Assembly (NCBI GenBank): GCA_038248505.1
Contig: JBBRXJ010000043.1
Coordinates: 1-29,106, forward strand
Source: JBBRXJ01 sp038248505
GTDB taxonomy: Bacteria > Bacteroidota > Bacteroidia > Bacteroidales > JBBRXJ01
Direction of reading: 5' to 3'
DNA length: 29,106 bases
Shown here: positions 1 through 7,786 of the stretch, in pieces
Layout of the letters: each line of letters opens with the position of its first letter
How positions within the stretch are numbered: position 1 is the stretch's first letter
Notes under the pieces: generated by a model
Databases searched by the model: none
Seen by the model: the letters and a program-made list of their open reading frames with translations, nothing else
What the model was told of the DNA's origin: nothing
Program-made: the position numbers and the translations under genes

Positions 1-27
1 GTATTGCCAAATCTGCAAACCCGATGT

Positions 28-50
28 TTTGTGTATTTTTCATACACAAA
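28..50. repeat. 9-bp inverted repeat (hairpin) near the window start
   Basis: A perfect inverted repeat, TTTGTGTAT at 28-36 and ATACACAAA at 42-50, is separated by a 5-base TTTTC loop. It lies in AT-rich non-coding sequence upstream of the transposase remnant. It could be a terminator for a gene to the left of the window, a regulatory palindrome, or chance in AT-rich DNA. No gene is supported in 1-194. Confidence 0.4.
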
Positions 51-194
51 TATAACAAAAAAAACGACTCAATACACTGAAATACAATTATATATGATAT
101 ATTTTTATGCTATTTTGCCTTGCAACGGTCTCAATATACCAGTCCGTCATACTTTGGCGTTATTGAGGGTTAAATTTGAGAAAAAAAAACAATT

Positions 195-538
195 ATGAAT
201 CAACTGATTTTATCTCAAATTTCTCTACAGAATAAAGTTGCAGGGACTATTTTAAAACAATTAGAATGAGGGAAGGTGTAACGTGCAAGAAATGTGGTAA
301 TAAAAAACACTATTGGCTTGCCTCAAAATGGCAGTTTCAAAGTTATGAATGTGATTTTAGAACCACACTAAAAAGCGGTACAGTGATGGAAAATTCGCGC
401 TTATCATATCGAACATGGTTTTTAATTATGATGTTTATGACTAGTACTAAAAAAGGTATTTCGGCATGTGAATTACAGCGTCAAATAGGTCACAAACGTT
501 ACAGAACTATTTGGTATATCATGCATAGACGTAATTAA
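195..538 (+). pseudogene. IS1595-type transposase remnant (frameshifted, truncated)
   Basis: The readable part (266-538, 90 residues) matches the N-terminal zinc-ribbon region of IS1595/ISL-type transposases: a CKKCGNK knuckle, then FRTTLKSGTVM, then a segment with LQRQIGHKRY. Three signs say it is dead. An upstream ATG at 195 opens a 24-codon frame that stops at 267-269; adding one base near 265 would join it to the lower frame as LKQLE-MREGVTC. The second zinc knuckle, normally CxxC, keeps only one cysteine (QSYECDF). The whole DDE catalytic domain is missing, the frame stopping at 536-538 on top of the last codons of the opposing ClC gene. I see no terminal inverted repeats or target duplication. 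Family assignment rests on the motif pattern; the exact subgroup is not determinable. Confidence 0.75.
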
Positions 539-2301
539 TCTTCAGACATTTGCACCAACAATCTTCTATACTCCTTAAATATAGTTGATTTAGATAACAT
601 TCCAATATATTTCCCGTCCTTAATAACAGGGATGGTCCAGGCACCAGTTGTGTCAAATAGTTTAAGAATTACATCAAAACTGTCGGTATAATTTATTAAA
701 GCAGGAGGGTCAGTATAATAATCATATACAAAAGTGCTATTGAGTAATTCATCCTTAAAGAGTTTATCCTTAATTTCGCTCAAAGAAAGAATTCCAATTA
801 AATGTTGATTCTCATTAATTACAGGGAAAATATTACGATCGTAATTTTTAAAGTGATGCAGTATCCTTCTTAAATTATCGTTTAAATCAACCGCAATAAA
901 ATTAACTTCGAGTAGATCATCAATTTTCATCATTGATAAAATATTTCGATCCTTATTGTGAGTCAATACTTCCCCTTTATCCATAAGGCCTTTGGTGTAA
1001 ATTGAATCCTTCTCAAAAATTTTAACGGTCAAATAAGAAATAGAGGCCGTAATAATAAGAGGAACAAAAAGTCCATATCCTCCCGTAATCTCAGCAACCA
1101 AGAAAATTGATGTTAAAGGAGCATGCATAACACCAGCCATAACACCAGCCATACCAACCAATGAAAAATTCTTTACCGATATTTGTAAAGACAACACTTT
1201 ATTAATAGCTGATGCCACTATAAAACCAGACACACCACCGATAAAAAGAGATGGGGCAAAAACACCTCCTACTCCACCACTACCTAATGTAAAAGCAACT
1301 GCAATACCTTTAAAAAGTATAATTACAAAAAGGAAGACGAGTATAATTGTAAAATCAGTAGAGATAGAACTAAAAGGAATTAAATCAATAATCTGACTTG
1401 GATTATTTCCTTGAATAATTTGTAAGGTTTTATACCCTTCACCAAATAATGGCGGCATAAGATATATTAATAGACCTACAATCAAGCCTCCAATGGCAAT
1501 TCGAAAATAAACATTATGAACTTTTTTAATCAGCTTTTCAAAAAAGCCAACTTGTCGCATAAAATAAACAGAGACTAGTCCCGTAAATAAACCGAGAATG
1601 ATATAAAAAGGGATATTTCGTTTTGAGAAAACTTCAAACAAAGAAAAATCAAATGCGACGCCACTCCCCATCATAAAATATGAAACCATAGTTGCTGCAA
1701 CAGAAGAAAGTAATAATGGAATAATTGACCACATACTCAAATCAATCATTAACACCTCAAGGGCAAATACAGTTCCTGCAATGGGTGCTTTAAAAATACC
1801 AGCCACCGCAGCAGCAGAGCCACATGCCAATAATAATGTTGTAGCCTTATAATTTTGATGAAAAGCAGATGCAATGTTTGAACCTATTGCAGCACCTGTA
1901 TATACAATTGGCGCTTCGAGACCTACTGACCCTCCAAAGCCAACTGTAAAGGTACTTGTTACCAATGATGAATAAGTATTGTGAAATTTAATGCGACTTT
2001 GTTTCTTAGATATAGCCTGCAGCACTTTACTCACCCCATGTGATATATCATCATTAACAAAATATTTGATGAAAAATACACTTAATAAAATACCTATTGC
2101 AGGAAGTACAAAAAAAAGTATTTGATGATGTACCTGCAAAGAAACACTGAAGAGCTGGTTAAGAATAAGATGAACAATATTTTTAAGTGTTACAGCAACA
2201 AAACCTAAAATAAGACCTATAAGAATACTTAATACAATAAGGAAAAAACGAGGATTTTGTATCCGATAAGTTCGTATTGCAATACGTAGTCGAGATATCA
2301 T
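535..2301 (-). CDS. ClC-family chloride channel/transporter with C-terminal CBS pair
   Basis: An integral membrane protein of 588 residues that moves chloride across the inner membrane, by H+/Cl- exchange or as a channel. About 430 residues of hydrophobic helices carry the ClC signatures: GLEAP around residue 127-131, with the gating glutamate at position 129; GSGGVGGVFAP around 340-350; and the tyrosine in ITGGYGLFVPL that lines the anion path. The last ~145 residues form two CBS modules (one ends near NENQHLIGILSLSEI, the next has TTGAWTIPVIKDGKYIGML), a common regulatory tail. The position equivalent to the internal proton glutamate E203 of the E. coli exchanger is valine (FALEV). I use the ATG at 2301 rather than the TTG three codons upstream. 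Its 3' end overlaps the transposase remnant, and it is separated from the upstream permease gene by a terminator, so it should have its own promoter. Confidence 0.9.
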   Translation of the reverse strand: MISRLRIAIRTYRIQNPRFFLIVLSILIGLILGFVAVTLKNIVHLILNQLFSVSLQVHHQILFFVLPAIGILLSVFFIKYFVNDDISHGVSKVLQAISKKQSRIKFHNTYSSLVTSTFTVGFGGSVGLEAPIVYTGAAIGSNIASAFHQNYKATTLLLACGSAAAVAGIFKAPIAGTVFALEVLMIDLSMWSIIPLLLSSVAATMVSYFMMGSGVAFDFSLFEVFSKRNIPFYIILGLFTGLVSVYFMRQVGFFEKLIKKVHNVYFRIAIGGLIVGLLIYLMPPLFGEGYKTLQIIQGNNPSQIIDLIPFSSISTDFTIILVFLFVIILFKGIAVAFTLGSGGVGGVFAPSLFIGGVSGFIVASAINKVLSLQISVKNFSLVGMAGVMAGVMHAPLTSIFLVAEITGGYGLFVPLIITASISYLTVKIFEKDSIYTKGLMDKGEVLTHNKDRNILSMMKIDDLLEVNFIAVDLNDNLRRILHHFKNYDRNIFPVINENQHLIGILSLSEIKDKLFKDELLNSTFVYDYYTDPPALINYTDSFDVILKLFDTTGAWTIPVIKDGKYIGMLSKSTIFKEYRRLLVQMSED

Positions 2302-2415
2302 TATATTCAATGAATTAGATTGTAAATATAATATATCAAGGTCAAAATCAATTAGAATAATCCTGAAGATAGCACTAAAATCTGATTTTATAACAGTATA
2401 AGTACACAGTCTATT

Positions 2416-2446
2416 AAAAAAAAGGCTCGCATATTTCTATGCAAGC
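2416..2446 (-). terminator. Intrinsic terminator of the regulator-kinase-permease operon
   Basis: Read on the minus strand, a 10-bp stem GGCTTGCATA/TATGCGAGCC (one G-U pair) closes on a GAAA tetraloop and is followed by eight Ts. It starts 8 nt after the permease stop codon, the expected place for factor-independent termination. Confidence 0.9.
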
Positions 2447-2453
2447 CATCAAA

Positions 2454-3725
2454 CTAATAACCAGGATTCCACCCAGTTATTAAAAACATTAAAAGAAAGG
2501 CAACCATGTAAGCAATTATTATAATCCAACCATTTAAAATCCAATCTTTAATTGATTTGAGTTGAGGAAAGAGATTCGCCATAGCTACACCAGCCGATGA
2601 ACCAAACCATGTAATTGAACCGCCAAAACCTACAGCAAATGCTAACAATGGCCAATCATATCCCCCTTGACTTAAAGCAAGTTTTGTTAAAGGAATATTA
2701 TCAAATATCGAAGAAACAAATCCTAAACCAAATGTTGTAAATACAGATGGATTTGGTAATTGATTAACAGGCATCATAGAAGCTATTACGACTAGGCACA
2801 ATAAGAAGATCGTATTTGGAATGGCATGACCTGATTCAGAAAGAGGTACCTTAATTAAAAGGAGAGCAAACAACAATACAATCCAAACACCTAGAGCAGG
2901 AAAATCTAAAAAGACATTCGTTAATATGGTACAAATAACTATTCCGGCAACTATAATAAGATTTAACCAACGAAATTCACTAAAACTAGAATTAATAGAA
3001 GATATACCTGAATATTTGAATTGAATTTTTGCGGCATATATTCCGAAAATTAAAAATGCAATAAAACTACCAATAAATGCTTTAAAAAGCGAAAATGCAC
3101 TTACCCCTTCAATCCACATCATGGTGGTTGTTGTATCTCCTATTACGCTACCTGCACCGCCTGCATTACTTGCAGCAACAATAGCAACCAAAAATGAAAT
3201 ATGAATTCGCTCTTTATATACTGTTAGTGCGATTATACCTCCCAAAAGCGCACCTGCTATATTATCTAAAAAGATAGAAAGCATATATATAATAAATAAT
3301 AACAATAATGGACCCAGCCAATTCTTTGGTAATATTGTAGGTATTCGATCAGGAACACCAGATTGTTCGAATATTTTTGCTAACACAGGAAAGCCAAGTA
3401 AAAGACCAAATAAATTTAATAGAATAGGCCATTCACCTTCAGTTGTGGAACTTTTTAATTGCTGTATTAAGGAGGTCTCACCAAAAATATGATTTATCAA
3501 ACTATAATCAGAATTCCCTTTCATCTTAAAAATCAAAACACCCAATAAGCCTGCAATTGACATTTGCAAGGAGAATTTGTGCAACAAAGCTATTCCGATA
3601 AGAGTAGCAAAGAAAATAAAAAACTCAAAAGGAATACCAAACAATTGAGATGGTCCGAAACCAGGAAGTAGTATTGATATAAAAGCTAATGTACCAACAA
3701 TCTGAATAAATTTTTTTGTTTCCAT
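2454..3725 (-). CDS. ArsB/NhaD-superfamily (citrate-transporter-like) permease
   Basis: A 423-residue, highly hydrophobic protein with roughly a dozen membrane segments. The motif AGGAGSVIGDTTTTMMWIEG around residues 190-210 is close to the conserved NAGG-x-GD-TTT-MxWI signature of NhaD Na+/H+ antiporters and related ion-transporter-superfamily permeases. A second half-site, SSIFDNIPL followed by GFGGSITWFGSSAGVA, is the matching pseudo-repeat in the C-terminal half. Such proteins are often labelled citrate transporter, but the substrate cannot be read from sequence; Na+/H+ exchange or an organic or inorganic anion are both possible. I chose the ATG at 3725; the longer TTG-initiated frame to 3752 adds an atypical nine residues. 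It lies 64 nt after the kinase gene with no terminator between, so the two-component system probably controls it. Confidence 0.8.
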   Translation of the reverse strand: METKKFIQIVGTLAFISILLPGFGPSQLFGIPFEFFIFFATLIGIALLHKFSLQMSIAGLLGVLIFKMKGNSDYSLINHIFGETSLIQQLKSSTTEGEWPILLNLFGLLLGFPVLAKIFEQSGVPDRIPTILPKNWLGPLLLLFIIYMLSIFLDNIAGALLGGIIALTVYKERIHISFLVAIVAASNAGGAGSVIGDTTTTMMWIEGVSAFSLFKAFIGSFIAFLIFGIYAAKIQFKYSGISSINSSFSEFRWLNLIIVAGIVICTILTNVFLDFPALGVWIVLLFALLLIKVPLSESGHAIPNTIFLLCLVVIASMMPVNQLPNPSVFTTFGLGFVSSIFDNIPLTKLALSQGGYDWPLLAFAVGFGGSITWFGSSAGVAMANLFPQLKSIKDWILNGWIIIIAYMVAFLLMFLITGWNPGY

Positions 3726-3789
3726 TTTTTTTAATTGCAAAAATAAAAGCAATTAATTTAAGTTCATTAAAAAGCAGATTAAAAAGAGA

Positions 3790-5172
3790 TTAAATAGTAA
3801 CCAATGAAGATAGCAAAATTGAAACGGAAGTCCCGGTATTATTTGTCTGTATTTCAATAGTCCCACCATGCATGTTAATTATACGCTGAGCCAAAGCAAG
3901 TCCAATACCATGACCTTTATAACCGGCAGTATTACTCCCTCTAAAAAAAGGTCTAAACACATCACTTATTTCATTTTTAGGAATCCCATCCCCATTATCA
4001 ATAATAGTTACTTTAACTTTATAAAAATCAAAACACTCTAATTTTATTCTAACTTCTTTATATTTACTGAATTTTGATGCATTATCGAGCACATTAATAA
4101 AGGCAATTTTTAATAAACCTTCATTTCCTAAAACTGTAATAAATCGCTCATCATCCGGAAAGCCCGAAAAATCAAAAACCATATTGCCGGGATGACCTCG
4201 TTTCTTTAAAGTATCAAGAGCTACTATCAAGAGGTCGTCTATTCTAATATGTGAGAATACAATTTTATGGGCATCCATATCAGACTGAGCCAAACTTAGT
4301 AGCCCATTTACCAAATTATTTAAATCGGTAATATCTTCGTGTAATGAAGATATTAATGCTTTATAATCATCAACTGAACGATCTTTAAACATTATAACTT
4401 CTATTTGACCTGTAATACTTGTTAGAGGAGTGCGAAGTTCGTGTGATGCATTTGCAACAAAACTTTGTTGCAAATGAAATGCTTTTTCTAATCGCTGAAG
4501 CATTTCATTAAAATTTTTGGCTAATTGAGCAATTTCATCATTGGCAGAGCCTCCAACCACCTTTGTATTTAAATTTAATACTGAGATTTTATTAACCTGA
4601 CAAATAATTTTTTGAATTGGTTCAAGTGCTTTGCCCGCAAAATAATAACCCGTAATATTTATAAACAAAAGAAATATAATAAAACCAATAATAAGTATAT
4701 ATAGTAAGTTATATAATTTTTTATACCCTAAATGATCGTAACCTCGAGAAATAACAAAATATTCTTGATCATCTAATTCATAAATGAAAGCTACTTGTTG
4801 AAGATGTTCAAATTCCCCTTTTATAATCTTATTAAACTTAAGATTCTCTAAAACAATTGAAAATCCAGTTGTATCTTTTCTTTCAAGAGGATTGCTAAAA
4901 TATATCAATTGATGATATTTATCTAAAATGTATATTTCTTTATCTGATAAAAGATAAATGGTGTTCTGTTCTATTTTCTTTAATAAAAAACTATCAACCT
5001 CATTTACCTTAAGCAATAGTTTTGCCGTATTAAAAGCACTATACTCAAGTCTCAAATAGAACTCATTTTTACGGTACGAAGAAGAAAAATAATAGATTAT
5101 TGTAGCAAAAAACAATAATATTATAGCACTAAAAAGAGAGAATTGATAGGTTAGTTTTTGTCGTATATTCAT
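3790..5172 (-). CDS. Membrane sensor histidine kinase (HAMP-HisKA-HATPase)
   Basis: A classical inner-membrane sensor kinase of 460 residues. It has a membrane helix at ~10-30, a periplasmic sensor segment at ~31-150, a second helix at ~153-178, a HAMP linker at ~176-230, and the dimerisation/phosphoacceptor segment NASHELRTPL with His244. The HATPase domain follows: N box NVLDNASKFSK, G1 box IDNGDGIP, and a glycine-rich lid ending GHGIGLALAQ. It should autophosphorylate on His244 and pass phosphate to the response regulator encoded just upstream; the ATG of this gene overlaps the regulator's TGA by 4 bp (5169-5172), implying translational coupling. The architecture resembles CusS/QseC-type kinases, but the sensor segment shows no recognisable ligand motif, so the stimulus is unknown. 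The downstream permease suggests an ion or an organic acid. Confidence 0.93.
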   Translation of the reverse strand: MNIRQKLTYQFSLFSAIILLFFATIIYYFSSSYRKNEFYLRLEYSAFNTAKLLLKVNEVDSFLLKKIEQNTIYLLSDKEIYILDKYHQLIYFSNPLERKDTTGFSIVLENLKFNKIIKGEFEHLQQVAFIYELDDQEYFVISRGYDHLGYKKLYNLLYILIIGFIIFLLFINITGYYFAGKALEPIQKIICQVNKISVLNLNTKVVGGSANDEIAQLAKNFNEMLQRLEKAFHLQQSFVANASHELRTPLTSITGQIEVIMFKDRSVDDYKALISSLHEDITDLNNLVNGLLSLAQSDMDAHKIVFSHIRIDDLLIVALDTLKKRGHPGNMVFDFSGFPDDERFITVLGNEGLLKIAFINVLDNASKFSKYKEVRIKLECFDFYKVKVTIIDNGDGIPKNEISDVFRPFFRGSNTAGYKGHGIGLALAQRIINMHGGTIEIQTNNTGTSVSILLSSLVTI

Positions 5173-5861
5173 TCATTTGTTTCTTTAAGAATGTAACCTG
5201 CGCCAACGACAGTATGAATTAATTTTAGTTGATAATCTTTATCCACTTTCTTTCTTAAAAAATTTATATATACATCAATTACATTCGTACCTGTATCAAA
5301 ATTTACAGCCCATATTTTTTCTGCCAATTCACTCCGTGACAAAACCCTATTTTTATTTCGCATCAAAAATTCCAATAAAGAATACTCCCTTGATGTAAAT
5401 TGAATTATAATACCACTTCGCTTAACGATTCTTGATCCGACATTAATTTCTAAATCTGCAATAGTTAAAATTTCGTCCGCTATAACATTTCTTGAAGCCC
5501 TCTTGAGTAAAGCATAAATCCTAGCCAGTAATTCACTAAATTCAAATGGTTTAACAAGATAGTCATCGCCACCATTTTCAAAACCACATAATTTATCGTC
5601 TGTTGTACCTAATGCTGAGAGAAATAAAACAGGGGTCTCAACACCTTTTTGCCGTAATTTTGCACAAAGTTTATCCCCTTTTATTTCAGGTAAATTCACA
5701 TCTAATATAAATAAATCATACGAATTAGCAAGTCCTAATTTTAACCCAATAAAACCGTCTAAGGCTATATCAGCTTCAAAATCATTCTCTTGAAGGCCTT
5801 TCTGTAAAAACATAGCCACCTTGGGTTCATCCTCTACAATTAATATTTTCGCTTTACTCAT
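5169..5861 (-). CDS. OmpR-family response regulator
   Basis: A 230-residue DNA-binding regulator. The receiver domain (~1-120) has the acidic pair E10/D11, phosphoacceptor Asp54 in FILDVNLPE, the switch region LFLSALG and Lys104 in VKPFEF. The C-terminal winged helix (~130-228) shows FTSREYSLLEFLMRN, NRVLSRSELAEKIW and the recognition segment VIDVYINFLRKKVD, ending in HTVVGAGYIL, as in OmpR/PhoB proteins. It is first in a regulator-kinase-permease operon and overlaps the kinase start by 4 bp. Phosphorylated protein is expected to bind direct repeats upstream of its targets; I found no convincing repeat in the 66 bp between this gene and the terminator of the GH3 gene. Confidence 0.94.
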   Translation of the reverse strand: MSKAKILIVEDEPKVAMFLQKGLQENDFEADIALDGFIGLKLGLANSYDLFILDVNLPEIKGDKLCAKLRQKGVETPVLFLSALGTTDDKLCGFENGGDDYLVKPFEFSELLARIYALLKRASRNVIADEILTIADLEINVGSRIVKRSGIIIQFTSREYSLLEFLMRNKNRVLSRSELAEKIWAVNFDTGTNVIDVYINFLRKKVDKDYQLKLIHTVVGAGYILKETNE

Positions 5862-5927
5862 ATTTTTTTAATTTAAAAATAGTAAAGAACACATAAAACT
5901 TTGCATTTAACGTATTAAAATACCATT

Positions 5928-5959
5928 AAAAAAAGGGGATACACTGCTGCAGCCCCTTT
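5928..5959 (-). terminator. Intrinsic terminator after the GH3 gene
   Basis: On the minus strand AAAGGGG (5953-5959) pairs with CCCCTTT (5932-5938) across a 14-base loop and runs into a T tract. It lies 61 nt after the GH3 stop. A separate 14-bp perfect palindrome, GTAATTCGAATTAC, sits at 5982-5995 between the stop codon and this terminator. Confidence 0.75.
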
Positions 5960-6019
5960 CATTAAATAAATATTTGGAAATGTAATTCGAATTACTTTGA
6001 CGCAGCAGATAACTCGTCA

Positions 6020-7771
6020 CTATAATGATACTGGCAATTTACCCTTTGCTTTTAATTTACCAAAAAGTATTTCAGCCAATGCTGCCATATTTTCACGACC
6101 GCCTGGTTGAAAAAACACAACAACTGTTGGAAAAGCAGGATCAGCGCCAAACTCATAAGGGGTACTACTACAAACTACTACCGGTTTACCGTAAGTCATC
6201 ATCTCTTTTACAAGTGGTGAAATAGCAGAAGCAACTTTGTGATAATAATAATTTGTTGTAACAATTACATCATAATCTCGTTTCTCCAAACGACGACGTA
6301 AACGCTCTTTATCACGATCTGTAGGAAGAATCATCACTTCTACAGAACCCACATTTTCAGAATGACGGCACATTTCTTCCCATAATAATCCGGGATGGGA
6401 ATACATATTGTTTTGAGCAATCTGACTTGGGAAAAGTTGCTCCACAAGTAAAACGCGTTGCTTTGGCTTTAATGGCAATACTTTCTGATTATCACGTAAA
6501 AGAATGATTGATTTCTCAGCTGCTTCTTTTGCCGTCTCTTTTACTAATTTACTATTGGTAATTGCCAAAGCCTTCTCAGGTTTTTTAACCCCACCATTCT
6601 TTGCAAGCCCCATATCCCATCGCATAGCTAAGATACGTTGTACTTTTTCATCCAATTCTTTTTCTGGTAAACGATTGGTTTTTACTGCTTCTTTAACCTT
6701 ATCTAATATTTTATAACGTATCGGACTCTCATCTCTGGTTAAAATTAAATCATTACCTGCAATCAATGCCAAGACGATGGCTTCACTCATTTCATATTTT
6801 TTGAGGATACCCCCCATCATCATATTATCGGTAGTAATAATACCTTTAAAACCAAGATCGCCACGTAAGAAATCAGTAAGAATAGGACGTGATAAACTTG
6901 CTGGCATCTTATCATCACCTAATGACGGATACACGGTATGCGCACTCATAATAGCAGGTAAGCCAGCTTTAATGAGTTTTAAGTAAGGAGCAACATGAAC
7001 ATCTAACATGGTTTTATAATCGAGATGCGTGGTAGGTAATCCAAAATGAGCATCCGCAGCAGATTCACCACGTCCTGGGAAATGTTTCCCTGTAGGAATT
7101 AATCCTCCCTCCATTAAACCTTCCATAGTTTTAATGGCATAGCGTGTAACATCTTTTGCATTATCAGAATAAGCACGACTGCCTACTTCTGGATTTTTAG
7201 GATTGGTATTCACATCAATAAGAGGAGAGTGAATCATATTTGCACCCACGGCAGCAGCTTGGCGTGCAATGCATAAACCAGTTCTGTAAGCCATATCGGT
7301 ACTACCTGATGCAGCTATACCCATTGGGTGTGGAAACAAACGTTGTCCGCCTAACAAATCATCAGAACCGCTGCCTTCCATATCAACCGTAAAGTGCATT
7401 GGAATACCATCATTGTATTCTAATGCCATTTTACGAAGTTTGTTTAACATTTCGGTATATTCACGAGCATTTGCTGAGGGTGGCGGTGTAACGTAAGCGT
7501 AATCTTTATTCAACCCTTCGGCAAAACTCATTGACTTCATTGTGATTTCATCTGGCTCCTCACCCGGTTTTAAATCGTTTGTAAGGGTAATGATGCGCAA
7601 AAATTGACTGATGCGCAATCCGCCAATATGATATTTTTTTATCATATTAACAGTATCAGGTGTAATAATTGGTCCGCAAAGACCAAATACCATTAGTTGT
7701 CCAATCTTCTGGTCAAGATCCATCTTGCCCATCATCTGATTAATCCACTGTTCTTTTTTTGTTAATGCCAT
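6020..7771 (-). CDS. Glycoside hydrolase family 3 enzyme, beta-N-acetylglucosaminidase-like
   Basis: A 583-residue GH3 protein: a TIM-barrel domain to ~370 and a second alpha/beta domain from ~410. The nucleophile is Asp315 in GIITTDNMMMGG. The NagZ-type signature GKHFPGRGESAADAHFGLP carries an Asp240/His242 dyad; in characterised NagZ-like GH3 enzymes this histidine is the acid/base, which points to N-acetylhexosaminide (or phosphorylase) activity rather than a beta-glucosidase. The family's usual KHFPGHG is KHFPGRG here. The N terminus, MALTKKEQW, has no signal peptide, so the enzyme is predicted cytoplasmic, unlike most exported Bacteroidota GH3 enzymes; a role in processing imported oligosaccharides or cell-wall fragments is plausible. 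It starts 15 bp after rmuC and has its own terminator, so the two are likely co-transcribed. Substrate is uncertain. Confidence 0.88.
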   Translation of the reverse strand: MALTKKEQWINQMMGKMDLDQKIGQLMVFGLCGPIITPDTVNMIKKYHIGGLRISQFLRIITLTNDLKPGEEPDEITMKSMSFAEGLNKDYAYVTPPPSANAREYTEMLNKLRKMALEYNDGIPMHFTVDMEGSGSDDLLGGQRLFPHPMGIAASGSTDMAYRTGLCIARQAAAVGANMIHSPLIDVNTNPKNPEVGSRAYSDNAKDVTRYAIKTMEGLMEGGLIPTGKHFPGRGESAADAHFGLPTTHLDYKTMLDVHVAPYLKLIKAGLPAIMSAHTVYPSLGDDKMPASLSRPILTDFLRGDLGFKGIITTDNMMMGGILKKYEMSEAIVLALIAGNDLILTRDESPIRYKILDKVKEAVKTNRLPEKELDEKVQRILAMRWDMGLAKNGGVKKPEKALAITNSKLVKETAKEAAEKSIILLRDNQKVLPLKPKQRVLLVEQLFPSQIAQNNMYSHPGLLWEEMCRHSENVGSVEVMILPTDRDKERLRRRLEKRDYDVIVTTNYYYHKVASAISPLVKEMMTYGKPVVVCSSTPYEFGADPAFPTVVVFFQPGGRENMAALAEILFGKLKAKGKLPVSL

Positions 7772-7786
7772 AATGTTTTGTTTTTA

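Noticed and set aside
4..198. 64-codon open frame at the window start
   Set aside because: Begins with TTG, has no recognisable motif, and its residues reflect AT-rich composition; no support as a gene.
5982..5995. 14-bp perfect palindrome GTAATTCGAATTAC after the GH3 gene
   Set aside because: Lies in a 3' untranslated region before the terminator, no promoter context; likely chance in AT-rich DNA.
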